A stretch of DNA of 64,000 bases from Cochliopodium minus (lineage: Eukaryota; Discosea; Himatismenida; Cochliopodiidae): contig JAMYWO010000002.1 in assembly GCA_024220525.1 (NCBI GenBank), positions 20,220-84,219 on the forward strand, written 5' to 3'. The notes beneath the pieces are model-generated. The model saw only the letters and a program-made list of their open reading frames with translations, was not told the origin of the DNA and did no database searches. Shown piece after piece: positions 48,441 through 59,898 of the stretch (position 1 is its first letter; each line of letters starts with the position of its first letter). Both the position numbers and the translations under genes were made by a program.

Positions 48441-51263
48441 TTAAAAATACATTTGATTTGAAAAATTTCTTTGTGGAGGTTGTTGATGAACACTGTTGTG
48501 ATCATATTGAGGAGCATTTTGGGAAGGATTGGAAAAGGGAAGAGGGTTCTTAGATTGTTGATTGTTAGAAGGAGTTTGGTAAATGTTTGTTTGATCGTTA
48601 GAAGATAAGGAGTTTTGTGGAGGAGGGTTGTGGTAGTTTGGATATTGTTGATAATGAGGTGGAGGAAAAAGTTGGAAAGGAGGAAATTGCATTGGAGGTT
48701 GTTGATGAATACTTTTGTGATCATATTGAGGAGCATTTTGGGAAGGATGGGAAAAAGGAAGAGGGTTCTTAGATTGTTGATTGTTGGAAGGAGTTTGGTA
48801 AATGTTTGTTTGATCGTTAGAAGATAAGGAGTTTTGTGGAGGAGGGTTGTAGTAGTTTGGATATTGTTGAAAATGAGTTGGAGGAAAAAATTGGGGAGGG
48901 AATTGCATTGGAAGTTGTTGGGGGTTGAGTTGTGATGAGGGATTATGGTAGTTTGGGTATTGTTGATAATGAGGTGGAGGAACATAATGATGAGGAGGGA
49001 AATGAATATGTGGGGGATGAAAAGGGTAAGAAGGTTGTTGGGGTTGTTGGTATATGAGAGAAGGTTCAGGTTGTTGATTGTTAGTAGGATTGTGTTGTTT
49101 ACTGAAGAAATTTTGTGAGGTAGAAGGGGTTTCTCTGGGGTTTTTGATTATGCTGAGGATTTGAGAAAGAAAGTTTTGATTGGACATTTTATCTTGTTTT
49201 GTTTTTTTTTTTCTTCTCTTCGTTTTAGATGGATTTTCATCACTTGAAGAAATCGATTGATCCTCATCACTATTACTCATCTCTTCTCTTTTCTTTTTGT
49301 GTTTCCTCTTTTTGTCTCTGACCTCTTTGGGCTCATCATTGGACAAATCTATAATCTTGGTCACAGATCTTTGAGAGGAGGTTGAATTATTGGATTGTCT
49401 TTCTTTTGATTTCTCTTTTGATGAGATATCAATAGATTTGGGTTTAGACTTTGGCTTTTCGATTGTAATTACTTTTTTAGAAGACTCTTTTGATTTTTCA
49501 TCGACAGATTTTGTCGATTTCTTCTTTGTTAGCTTCTCTTTTGCAATCCCCCTTGAAATCTCTTGAGTTGATTTTTTCTCCGATCTCAACACAGTTCCGT
49601 TGTCAGCAATTTTGTTTTTACTTGGGGACTTCAACAGAATCTCTTCACTACTTTCCTTTTCAACATTCTTTTTCTTTCCTATTTCTTTTTGTAAATCAAT
49701 AGAAATAACGCTTGGTCTGGTTACAGTCTCAAGGTCCGTTTCATTCTCCAAATCACCTTTTTTTTCCTCATTTACTTTTTCTATGAGTCTCTGCGATCTC
49801 CTTCTGGTTGTATTATACTTTCTAGTTTTATTTTTATTAGTATCGTCTTTGTTAGTTTTCTTTTTAATTGTATCTTTTTTAGTTTTATCTTCATTAGTAT
49901 CTTTTTTATTAGTATCATCATCACTTTTAATATTTTCATTGGTATTATTTTTGTTAGTATCTTCATTATTATTGTTTTTATTAGTATCATTTTTATTCGT
50001 TTCTTTATTAGCATCATTTTTATTAGTATCATCACTTTTAATAATTTCATTGGTACTACTTTCATAAGTTTTGTCTTTATTAGTACTTTCATTAGGATTA
50101 TTTTTATTAGTATCTTCATTTTTATTAGTATCATCTTTATTCGTTTCATCATTTTTATTAGTATCATCTTTATTTGTACAATCATTATTATTTATATCAG
50201 TAGAATTATCTTCGGAGATGCCAAGGATATTATCAATGATGTTGTTATTATCAATAATTGTATTTTCATCATGGACAGAACTATACACATCTTGGATGTA
50301 ACTATTGTCGACACTTTTATTATTAACACTAAGATCACTATCAAGAATACCCTCTCTATAAATATTGTTATCTACAATATAAACATTCTCGTCGTAAACC
50401 TTATTATCTACGCTCTCAGATATACTCCCATTATTACTAAGAAATTGGTTGTAAAAAATGTTGTTATTTTTGTCTACCACATTCACCACATTGTTTTCTT
50501 TGTCTTTCTGAGTCGCTTTTTTTCCTAATTTTCTTTTTTTGTTTGTTTGAGGAAGATGGCTTTTTTTTGCTGTTTGATTGATGATGTTTTTCCCAAAGGT
50601 GTATCTCGATTCTCTCTTTTCTATCTTTCCCCCACAAAACTTGTTTTCGAAGATATCCATCAGTTTATCGTCTCCACTCTGCTTTACTTTATCTGAATAT
50701 CCTTTCGCTTCTTCATTTGTCAGAAAATCATAGTAGATATTCTTCCCCTTTATTATTTCAATGAATTTAACGCTATTCAATGCTGATTCTTTATTATTGA
50801 ATTGTATCATGCATTCTTCTGATTCCTCTCCCCTTATCAACGCTATCACCAATCCCATTTTATTGTATTTCATTATCAGCTCTTCATTACTTGTTGTTTT
50901 GTGAAATCCTTTGATATGTAAGAACTCACTAGGCTTTTTATAAAATGTGCTAATTAAAATTTATATTTTTCCGTTATTTTTATCAGAAAATTATGATAAA
51001 ACGTATAATATAATCTATTTTTGATGAATATATACCGATGAATAGAAAAAAAGAAGTTTATAATTTTTATGATCCATTTGTCTACGGATCTTTTCAAAAC
51101 ATTGCTTTGATGATTGTGAGCTCATGAAGGTGATGGAATCATTCTCTTTGTTGATCTTTTCACAAGCACCATATATTTCAAATTTGTCTTGCAATCTTTG
51201 ATATAATTTTGGGGGTAATTTGGGATTAGATTGAAAGTGAATTCTAAAAGTGGGAAAATTCAT
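48441..51263 (-). CDS. RRM-domain protein with long low-complexity tail
   Basis: Two exons (51263-51036, 50933-48441) give 906 aa. Exon 1 encodes a first RRM-like fold (MNFPTFRIHFQSNPKLPPKL). Exon 2 opens with a clearer RRM: RNP2-like SEFLHIKGFHKTTSNEELI and RNP1-like ESEECMIQFNNKESALNSVK. The rest is disordered: an Asn/Asp region with many TNKN/TNKD units, a Lys/Ser/Glu-rich part (KRKHKKKREEMSNSDEDQ) and a Pro/Gln/Tyr-rich C-terminus with two near-identical copies of an approximately 70-residue block. An RNA-binding, possibly condensate-forming protein is inferred. I cannot name an ortholog. Confidence 0.75.
48475..48880. repeat. Duplicated coding block of about 200 bp
   Basis: Two direct copies within the RRM gene each encode PPPQNSLSSNDQTNIYQTPS, then NNQQSKNPLPF, then PSQNAPQYDH. 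They differ by only a few residues, so the duplication is recent or kept homogeneous. Confidence 0.85.
49840..50200. repeat. Coding TNKN/TNKD minisatellite
   Basis: On the minus strand, about two dozen degenerate units encode DTNKN, ETNKD, STNKD and similar. The frame is conserved throughout, which points to slippage growth under coding constraint. Confidence 0.8.
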
Positions 51264-51351
51264 TTTTTTTTTTTCACAAATATTTTATCATAATTTAAAT
51301 TATGGTCAATTCAATCTTGAAAAAAAAAAAATTTTTTTAAAAAGGAATTAT

Positions 51352-54211
51352 TCAATTATCCTCATAATCATCATCGACAGATCTCGGCTCGAGACCCTCA
51401 TCGCTTTCATCATCTCGGAAATGATTGAGGGTTTTGTTGAGAATAGTCTTGGCCTTTCTCTTGGACTTCCTCTGAGGCAAGTCCTTCTCCTTGGCAGAAC
51501 CCTTGGTTGGTTTGACCTTCTTAGTAGGGGGAAGCTTGACAGGAACAACTTTTTTCTTCTCAGAAACCTTTTGTTTCTTGTTAGAAGTGGGCTCAAAATC
51601 AGAATCCTCTTCTTCCATCTCATCCTCTTCCTCATCTTCATCATCATCAATGAAAGTACTTCGAGGCTTCTTAACAAGAACCTTCTTGTTGTCCTTTTGC
51701 TCTAGCTTTTTGGTGATTTTTTTTGGAGAAGAAGTCTTGCGGGGAGGACTGTCCTTGACTTTGAGCTTGAGTTTTACTGAGGAAGCAAAGTTGAAGGGAG
51801 AATCCTCGTGGAAGGATGCGGGTGGATCGTCCTTGTAGATGAGAATTTCTTGTTTGGGCTCTTGGTTTTGGCTGTCTTGAGAACAGTAATAGTCGAACAA
51901 AAATCTGGCATTTTCTTCATTAATACGTGAAGCAAATGTTTCCAAAATCTCGGAATAATGGGGCAACATCTTTACAAAAAAAAATTCATTTAAACAAAAT
52001 ATATTTTGAACAAAAACAAAAAATGAACCTTATTCTTGTCGTGATGTAACGAAGTTAAAAATTTGAGATAATCCAAAACTTTGTGGATGTTGAGTTTTGC
52101 GTGAGACTGTATGATGTATCTCAAAGCTTGTGCGTGAAGCCTTTCATGTTGGGAAGCGGCAGAGTTGAGAAAAAACTGCTCGAAGGTGATTTCTCTGAGT
52201 TTGTTGGCATGAACGTTTTCTATTTTGGTGGATAACATCGCAGTGACCAAAGATTGTGAAAAGGGATATTCATCTGTAGACAATTTCTTACGAATTAGAT
52301 GAATCATCTTGAAGAATTTCTTTAAGCCTTTATAAAAAAAAAAATTTTTTATAAAATTTGCTCATAAAAAAATTTTTATAAAGTTTAAAAAAAAATTATT
52401 AACCTTTCAATTTTCCTTCCCTTACTTTATTTACAACAAAAAAAAGGACCACCTTTCTTGCAGTGGGGGAATTAAGGAAAAACTTTTGGAAGTTTTCGGG
52501 GAGTTCCTTTTCTTCTTCCTCTTCAAGTTTCTTCCTCTTTTCCTCTTTCACCTCTTCCTCTTCCTCCTCTTCCTCCTCAATTAGTTCCTCACAGCTGAGA
52601 ATCTCTGAAGCCATCAAAGGGTAAAACTCTTGGATGATCTCTTTCTGTGCTCTTGGGAAAATGTACTTCTTGTTCGATATCATTGCTCTTGCACTGTTAT
52701 AAAACGAAAATATTTGTAAAGTTATAATTGAAATTTTGATTGTAAAAGAATAAACAAAATAATATTATCTTATTTTTTTGCATACTGCGAAAAATTTTTT
52801 AAAAAAACGAGTAACCTCAAAGCAAATTCCAAAAGCTCAGTCAGGTGTACCAAGATCTCGTTTTTGGAAGGAATCTTCATATTCTGTACTACATGCATAA
52901 GAACAGTATGGATGTTTCTCACGATGGTCTGGATACAAGATGGGTTAGCGATGATCATCGCTAAATCTCCCAAGATTCCATCTTCGTTTTTGTTTTTGAC
53001 CTCTTCAAAGTAGTTTTGGATCTCTTTGATCTGTCTTGTAGATAGCTCATTGTCTCTGATGTATGCGTCCATGATCCAAGCAAACTCGTGGCAAGGATCT
53101 TTGTCCACAATCTTACAAAAAAAATAATTTAAAAAAGTTAAAACATTAAAGTTAGTTATTCAGTGCAAAGACAAAAGTTATTTATTGAATACCCATTAAT
53201 ATAAAAGATATTATAAAAGAGAATAAATGATATTTTTTACTGGATTATCTTTATCGTGCATGCTCATCAATACACCAGATCTCAATGCACAAAAATGGGG
53301 ATCCCCAGTATCATTGAACAGAGTCCTCAAAAGATGCAAAAGATTATTATAGAGCAAAATGCTATCCCCAACGAATTCTGCCAATTTCTGGATGGATTCT
53401 GTGTTGTTTCTGATTTCTTTGGGCTCTGTGGTTTGTAATTCAATTTCATAAAAAAATGAATCAACCTTATCATTTCTGAGGAAAGAGGAGATGATTGGGA
53501 AGACCTATATCATGAGTTTAATTTAATAATATTTAAAAATGTAGGTTATCTCAACATAAGATCAATATTATAATCTCCATCATTTTCAGTTAAAAATGAA
53601 TTTTATTTTTTACTTGTTGCCTAAATAATCCATCATCTACTTGCCATATTTGCCTCTTTACTTCTAATGGACAGAAATTTTGTAATTTTGTGTCTTTTTG
53701 AAGACTCTTTAATATATTCGGTGGAACTACTCCCAATTTCTTCATCGCTGCAAATGGGATCTCTTTTAATTCATCATATCCCAAATAAGGAAATGTGGCA
53801 GTTAATAATTCTGTTAATCTATGAGGAATATATAAATAATTAATATGAGGAGTAAAATGAAGAGGGATAATAATCTAATTTATGTTCTCTTATTATTAGA
53901 AAAATTACTTTTCTTTGCTGGAGTGATTTATCATATTCAATAAATTTTTTTTCATTGTTTGCATGAGAGATGAATATAACTCTGATCTCTTTATTTCCAA
54001 TAAATCCACAAAATTCATCACAGGAATCGATTCCTTTGGTAAAATAGATGTTATTTATTGATAAAATGATATTAGGATGATACTTATAATATTCTTCTTT
54101 TAGGGCATTATTCTTTTGAAATGCGCTAATAAACTTGTGTGGAGTCTCAGAAGCCAATTGATCTTTGATATATTCTTTTCCAATTTCTCCTATCAAATAT
54201 TTTGAATCCAT
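51352..54211 (-). CDS. NELFB: NELF-B (COBRA1), negative elongation factor subunit
   Basis: Eight exons: 54211-54084, 54033-53909, 53818-53614, 53504-53241, 53111-52786, 52693-52404, 52327-52029, 51969-51352. Exons 2-8 are fully in phase (709 codons). Matches to NELF-B are strong: EVKRQIWQVDDGLF, LLHLLRTLFNDTGDPHFCAL and KDPCHEFAWIMDAYIRDNEL. NELF pauses RNA polymerase II near promoters. Exon 1 (EYIKDQLASETPHKFISAFQ) also fits the family. Its donor leaves phase 2, while exon 2 (SIPVMNFVDLLEIKRSELYS) needs phase 0, so that junction or a base there is unresolved. The C-terminus has an unusual Lys-rich and acidic tail. Confidence 0.85.
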
Positions 54212-54386
54212 TTAATCAGTAACGATCAATTTTTTTTTTTATTTTTTTAATTTGTTGTCAATATATCCCAAATTTTCAGACAGATAATCCAAAATAAGAA
54301 TTGAGACAAATGAGGAGATGAATGAAAAATATTAAATTTTTTTTTTAAATGGATTTTTAATGAAGAGGGATATAAAAGTAAGAATT

Positions 54387-57300
54387 TCAATTTCTAAATT
54401 TATATCTGATAGAAGGCAACTCAATATCTTCATCAGAATCAATCATGTCAGCAATGATTTCGATGACAAGATACTTTTGCCAGCTAGGCAAGGGTTTTTG
54501 TTGAATCTCCTCAAGAACAGAAGAGATCTCCTTGTTCATTCTATCCTTCATCTTCTCAGGTTGCATAAAGGAGCTATAAATAAGAGAAACACCAGCAGAA
54601 GCCATTGTCACTTCCAACTTGTATTTCTTTTCAAAGTACTCAAGGAATTGAGTGAGAGTCAAAGGACCTTCGACATCAAATCTGTCCCAAATAGACCAAT
54701 TCCATTCCTTGGTAATCTCAGTCCTTGGAGCAGCCATAGGATCAGAGAAACCAATGTAAGGTAAAGCAAGATTGAGAAAAGAGTTTGTGAAGATTTCTAA
54801 ATTTTTTCTTTTGTCCTCTTGTGCGAGCTTGATCAACTCTAAACTGACCAAACCAGTAACTGCAGAAGTGGTGGTGACCATAGCTGGTATGATTTTTCCT
54901 GCAATACCTTTAATTTTGTGTTTGGTGGCGTTAGTGATGGTGTAGTTGTTAGCACGTAAGTTGGCAAAGGCGGATATGAAATCAATGTGATGATTGGTAG
55001 AATCATCTTTCTCAAAAATGATAGGGGTCATTCTGTAACCAACAAGAGAGGAAGGGGATGGAACCCTTTGTTTCAACACCTTGATTTCTTGTTCTTCAAT
55101 ATCAAAACTAGGACTGGATGTATCTTCCTTTTCTTGCTTGTCATCTTCTTCGTTTCCTTCTTTTTTCTTTTCTTCATCTAACTTGATGACCATACCCTTC
55201 TTAGGTGTCCATTGAGGGATCTCGGTCTTGTTACAAATGTTTTTGAAATAATCAATGTTGTTATAATCATCAGATTTAAGTCCATAGTTGACAGCGCGAA
55301 GTTTAGATGCAGAAATAACAAATTCTTTTTAAAAAAAAAAAAAACAAAATTAATAATTATAATTGCAACATTTTTTGAAAAATAATGTACCCAAGTGCAA
55401 TTCATCATTCGAATCGAAAACTAAAGGCTTTGGACAACGTTTTGGTCCAAACCAAAAAGGAGAGCCATCTTTGGTCAACATATCTTGAGGGAATAAATAA
55501 AGGAGTTGTTTGATGTTGTTGGAAAAGATTTCTTCAAATTGGAGACGAGCCCACTTGACACATTGATCGAAAGTGATGCATTTCTCTTCGGTCAAACAAA
55601 GGTAGACAGTGCTGAGAGACTCTAATTGGACGGCATGAGGCAAAAGGTTGAGTTTTTCAAAATAGGACTTGGAATCACCCAAGTAAGAGTTGACAGTCTC
55701 TGCTTGTTGGTTGAAAATTCCTTCAAACTTTTCTCTAGCGAGAGCGATGGTGTGTTCAATGCTAGAAGGGAAATGGTGAAGGGTGCATTGAGGAATGGAT
55801 GTCTCTGGGGGATCGACAGATTGTCCATAACTCTCGGTCAAGAAAGGAACGACAACTTGAACGTTTCCTTTGGTTCCCAAAGTACCACTATCGAGCAAAG
55901 CTTTTCTATAGTAGACACATCTTTCGTCCATGTACAATCTAGCTTGAACGTTGTCCAAAGCATTACATACACCATCTAAAGTATCAAAGAAGAAGTCTCC
56001 AAAGACCCTTTCGCTTTCTCCTTCCCCTCCAACTCTGAGAGTGTGCCATTCAATATTGATATCAGGATTCAACTTCTTTGTGACCTCGGCAGATGTCTCT
56101 GATTTTGGTCTATCGATATCTTTAGGTCTGAAAAGGAATTGTCTGTTGAGATTTGATCTTTCGATGTTATCCATATCTGTGGTGGTGATCTTTCCTTTTC
56201 CCAAAGTACCGACTCCCATCATCGCAAAGTTTTTCAACATTTCGCAACCTATAGCTCCGCAACCAACCAAGAAATAGCTTTGAGATCTAATCTTCTCTTG
56301 TAGTTCAACACCAAAACAAGCTATGAGATGGGAATAACGAGTAGGGCTTCCAACCTTGAATTTCTCTTCAGGGATTTCCAAGAAATTAGTGGGGAGGGCC
56401 TTCCTTGCATCATCATAAAAGTACCATTGTTTAACGGGAAAGTATTTTTGTGATACTGCCTTCAAAGCCTCTTGGGAGACCAAAGCTCCAATATAAGCAG
56501 AGACACAGTTGATTTCAGAGTAAGATACATAAGATAAAATCTTGATCATCTCCTCATTAACCAAAGAAAGATCATCCTTGTTTTGATCTTTAGCAATCTC
56601 TAAGAGTTTCATTGCATCTTCAGTGTTGTGCGGTCTTGGTTTCTTTCCATCATTATTTTGTTCAAACTTCCACAAAGCCTTGAATGCAGCATGCTTTTGT
56701 TTCTCCTGATCTAAGAGAAAGAGGCAATCAAGGGTTCCTGCCTTATCGAAATGATTGATGGCTTCTTCGAGGCGAATGAAGCTGATATCTTTGGGTTGTT
56801 TCACTTGGGTGTAGTAACCCTTATCTTTATATTCTCCATAAACAGAAAGGTCGACTCTTTGGTAAGTATCCTTTTTCTCCTTGTTTTCTTCGAGCACAGC
56901 AAATGAAAAAGGGGTAATCATCTCAATACGCCAAGGATCAGTTTGATTCAATTTCTCCATCCCTTCTAACTCTTTAAATTTGATATAATCGCCATCTTGG
57001 AGATCTATTCTCTTCCCCTCAAGTGCATGTACAACTCCCTCTTTTGCTTCTATTGCAGAGATCATTCCTTCCTTTGGTTCTTCTCCGGTTTGATCTTTGA
57101 CAGTGAAATTATCACCAAAATCATTAAAAATGAATCCAAATACACCTCTAGATTGAGCCCAGATGAATTTAGTTCCATTTTCATGGCACCATTGATTATA
57201 TTTCTTCATATCTTCCAATAAGATATTCTCATTTGTGAAGATTGCAATATCAAATCCTTTCAAAAACTCCTTCTCAAGATTTTTGGAATGATGGACCGAT

Positions 57301-57814
57301 ACTGAGACATATTCGTTCAATTCAGTCAAATTAGATAACGAGGATTCACTTCTTTTTCTTCCTTTCGATACATCCTTTTCAGTCAAGTAAAATTGTGTTC
57401 CAAGATCTTCAATTTCTGCCACCCCTTCATCCCATATGGTAACCGATTTTACTCCAACCAAAATAATATTTTTTGCTGTAAAAAAATAATTTATCAATAA
57501 ACGATTTTTAATATCAAATTCCCTTTAATTATTTTACCTATTTCTACACCAAGGCCTTTTAATCCTGCAATAAATATTCTTGCTCCTGCAATTTTTTGTT
57601 GTGCTTCATGTCCAAGCACATATAATTGTCTAATAGGGTTTAAGATTATTTAAAAATTTTTTTGTGTCAAGAAATTATTTTTTTTTACCTTGAATATAAT
57701 GATTCATCAATTGTTTTATTTTCAGTATCTTCTTCAAGATCCATCTAATAATTTTTGATATGATCAATTAAATAAAAAAAAAACTCATAATAAGCTTACT
57801 TTATTATTGTCCAT
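54387..57814 (-). CDS. UBA1: Ubiquitin-activating enzyme E1
   Basis: Five exons (57814-57800, 57744-57689, 57629-57538, 57475-55391, 55324-54387) give 1061 aa, the usual UBA1 length. The first 24 residues are acidic; exon 1 codes for only MDNNK. The inactive adenylation half begins at RQLYVLGHEAQQKI. The active half has YFLVGCGAIGCEMLKNFAMM (ATP site) and TTDMDNIERSNLNRQFLFR. The catalytic Cys is residue 618 in SIPQCTLHHFPSSIEHT. The C-terminal ubiquitin-fold domain ends the protein. It charges ubiquitin for transfer to E2 enzymes. Confidence 0.95.
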
Positions 57815-58080
57815 CTTCAATTTTTTTTTTATTTTTTTCACTGATTGTCAATGAAAAAGATGCATTGAACAATGAATTCTCTGAATGAAATGAAGAAGAA
57901 TTGGTATGAAATTTCTTGAAACAATAAACATTCCTAATCTTCTTTCAACATTTATACAAATTAGACTGAATCTTGCTCATTTAGTTGTCCTTCTTGTAGT
58001 TCGTAATTAAAATTAAATTGAAATTTTTTTTCAAAAAATATTTTATTGATTTCAAATCAAGCAAAAAGCAATTTTTTTTT

Positions 58081-59563
58081 TTAGCAACGAGCAGTAGTAT
58101 CCCATCCACGAAGTTTTTGGCAGACCCAACAGTGAGCTCTCATTGATTGTTGATTAGTGAAAGATGCCATACCTAATTATAATTTATAATTAATTTATGA
58201 TAATATTTAAGTGTAAAAGTGGAAAATCTAACAACTATCAGGTGTATAACTCATGATGTTGTTGAGCAAAACTGGGTTGTTTCCATACAAAGTATATCTG
58301 TTTCCTTTGCAATCACTTCCGGTTGGATAAGTGCTAAAAAAAAAAAAGAGATAAAGAATAATTTTTAAATCCATGGAATAATTTTTATTTTTACCATTGG
58401 TAGTTCAAAGGTTGAGCAGGGGTATCAGCACAGAAATCTCCAACTCCATTACTTACAGAAGTATCTGAAGAATCAGAGTGAACACTTTTTTATTGATGAA
58501 TTGAAATTAATAAAAAAAATTTTAAAGAGTATAATTTACGTTTCATAACATTGACTAGTGCAGGATACTTCAGAGTCACCGTGGAATGTATGCCACAAAC
58601 CAACATTGTCTAAATAAAAAAATTTGATTTTAAAGGATATGAGATTATTATTTTTGTTTTGATTTCATTACGTCCAATTTCGTGAGATGCAGTTTTATCT
58701 CCAGCTCTTACATAAGCTGCATTTACCCAAAGACCTCCGGTAGCTCTGGTTGCAGTTGCATCCCAAGGGAAGGTTCCAATTCCAAGCAAAGTTCCTGCAG
58801 ATCCTGAAGCTTGTGCAGTGATGAATACATTAAGGTATGCGGTTGGTGATACAGCATAATAGTTTTTGATTCCGGTCAATTGTGTATACCAATTACTAAA
58901 AATCAAATTTATTTTTTTTTATCCGATAAATTTTTCCAATATTATAAAATTATGATAGGATTAAAGAATATTCTTCAATTAATTTTACCTGTTTGAATTA
59001 CTATATGCAGAAAGTGAGCAAGATGTTGCATTAGTGACAAATCTAACATTTGCTTGTCTGAAAGTAAATCCAGTTCCAGCAAAGTCACTGTTAATTTGTC
59101 TGACTTGATCATCTATTCTGGTTTGGGTCACTCCATTACAGTTGGTTGCGGAACAACAGATTACGTGGAAATAAAGACCAATAGTAAATGTACGACCAGT
59201 ATAGTTATTTCTAGTTGCAAAATTATCGCAAATTCCTTCAGTAGCACAAGCCATTGGTGCACCAAAATGGAAGGAATTTTCTCTTACGGTTTTTCTCCAT
59301 CTATAGATATCATCTTTTTGGAAAAAAAATTAATGGGAATAAAATTATCAAAAGTATTTTTTTACCAGTTGGACAATATTTCTTTCCAGTTACATTAGTT
59401 GGAAGAAATTCATTCAAAAATTCTATTTAGGAAAAAAAATTAAGCATAAAATTTTTCCGTTTTGAATATTATTTTTACCAATTCCACGAAATTCATCATC
59501 AAAGCTGTAAGATGAACAAATTGCTACAAAAAAGCACACAATTAATATTGAAAGGATTTTCAT
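58081..59563 (-). CDS. Secreted M43 (pappalysin-like) metalloprotease B
   Basis: Eight exons (59563-59479, 59422-59366, 59313-58989, 58895-58672, 58609-58540, 58484-58395, 58333-58233, 58172-58081) give 347 aa. It has a signal peptide (MKILSILIVCFFVAICSSYS), the zinc motif HEIGHNVGLWH split by an intron at the same base as in copy A, and a Met-turn (NNIMSYTPDSC). Exons of 224, 70, 90 and 101 nt match copy A exactly. Copy A has more introns 5' of the catalytic core and one more near the 3' end. Cys-rich and likely extracellular or lysosomal. Confidence 0.9.
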
Positions 59564-59898
59564 TTTTTCACCTTTTTTTTTTATTTTTTGTTAATTATTA
59601 TTATTTTTATTCAAAATTAATATTATTATTTTCATTGTATTTAAGATTTTAACTCTTGTATTTTGAGCAATTCCAAAACAAAATACGACCAAATCTGCAT
59701 GTTCCATTGTTGAATTTTGAAAAGAAAATTGAGATGTTTTTAAAACAAAATTTAGAAGTCATAAATAATAATATTTTTTTTTTTCTTTTGAAAATTCAAA
59801 ATCTTTATGGGAAATAAGATGGCAATCATATGATAATAGAAGTTTCTTAAAAGATACAAAAAATAAAAATATATTTTTATTCAATTCAAATTTACAAT
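59564..59898. other. Intergenic, nothing recognised
   Basis: 335 bp between the 5' end of M43 protease B and the 3' end of ATG4, rich in A and T. No open frame or RNA gene seen. Confidence 0.5.

Noticed and set aside
48434-48985. A 183-codon minus-strand frame with repeats
   Set aside because: It is a shifted frame of the Pro/Gln-rich repeats of the RRM protein, and its repeat pattern only mirrors that of the true frame.
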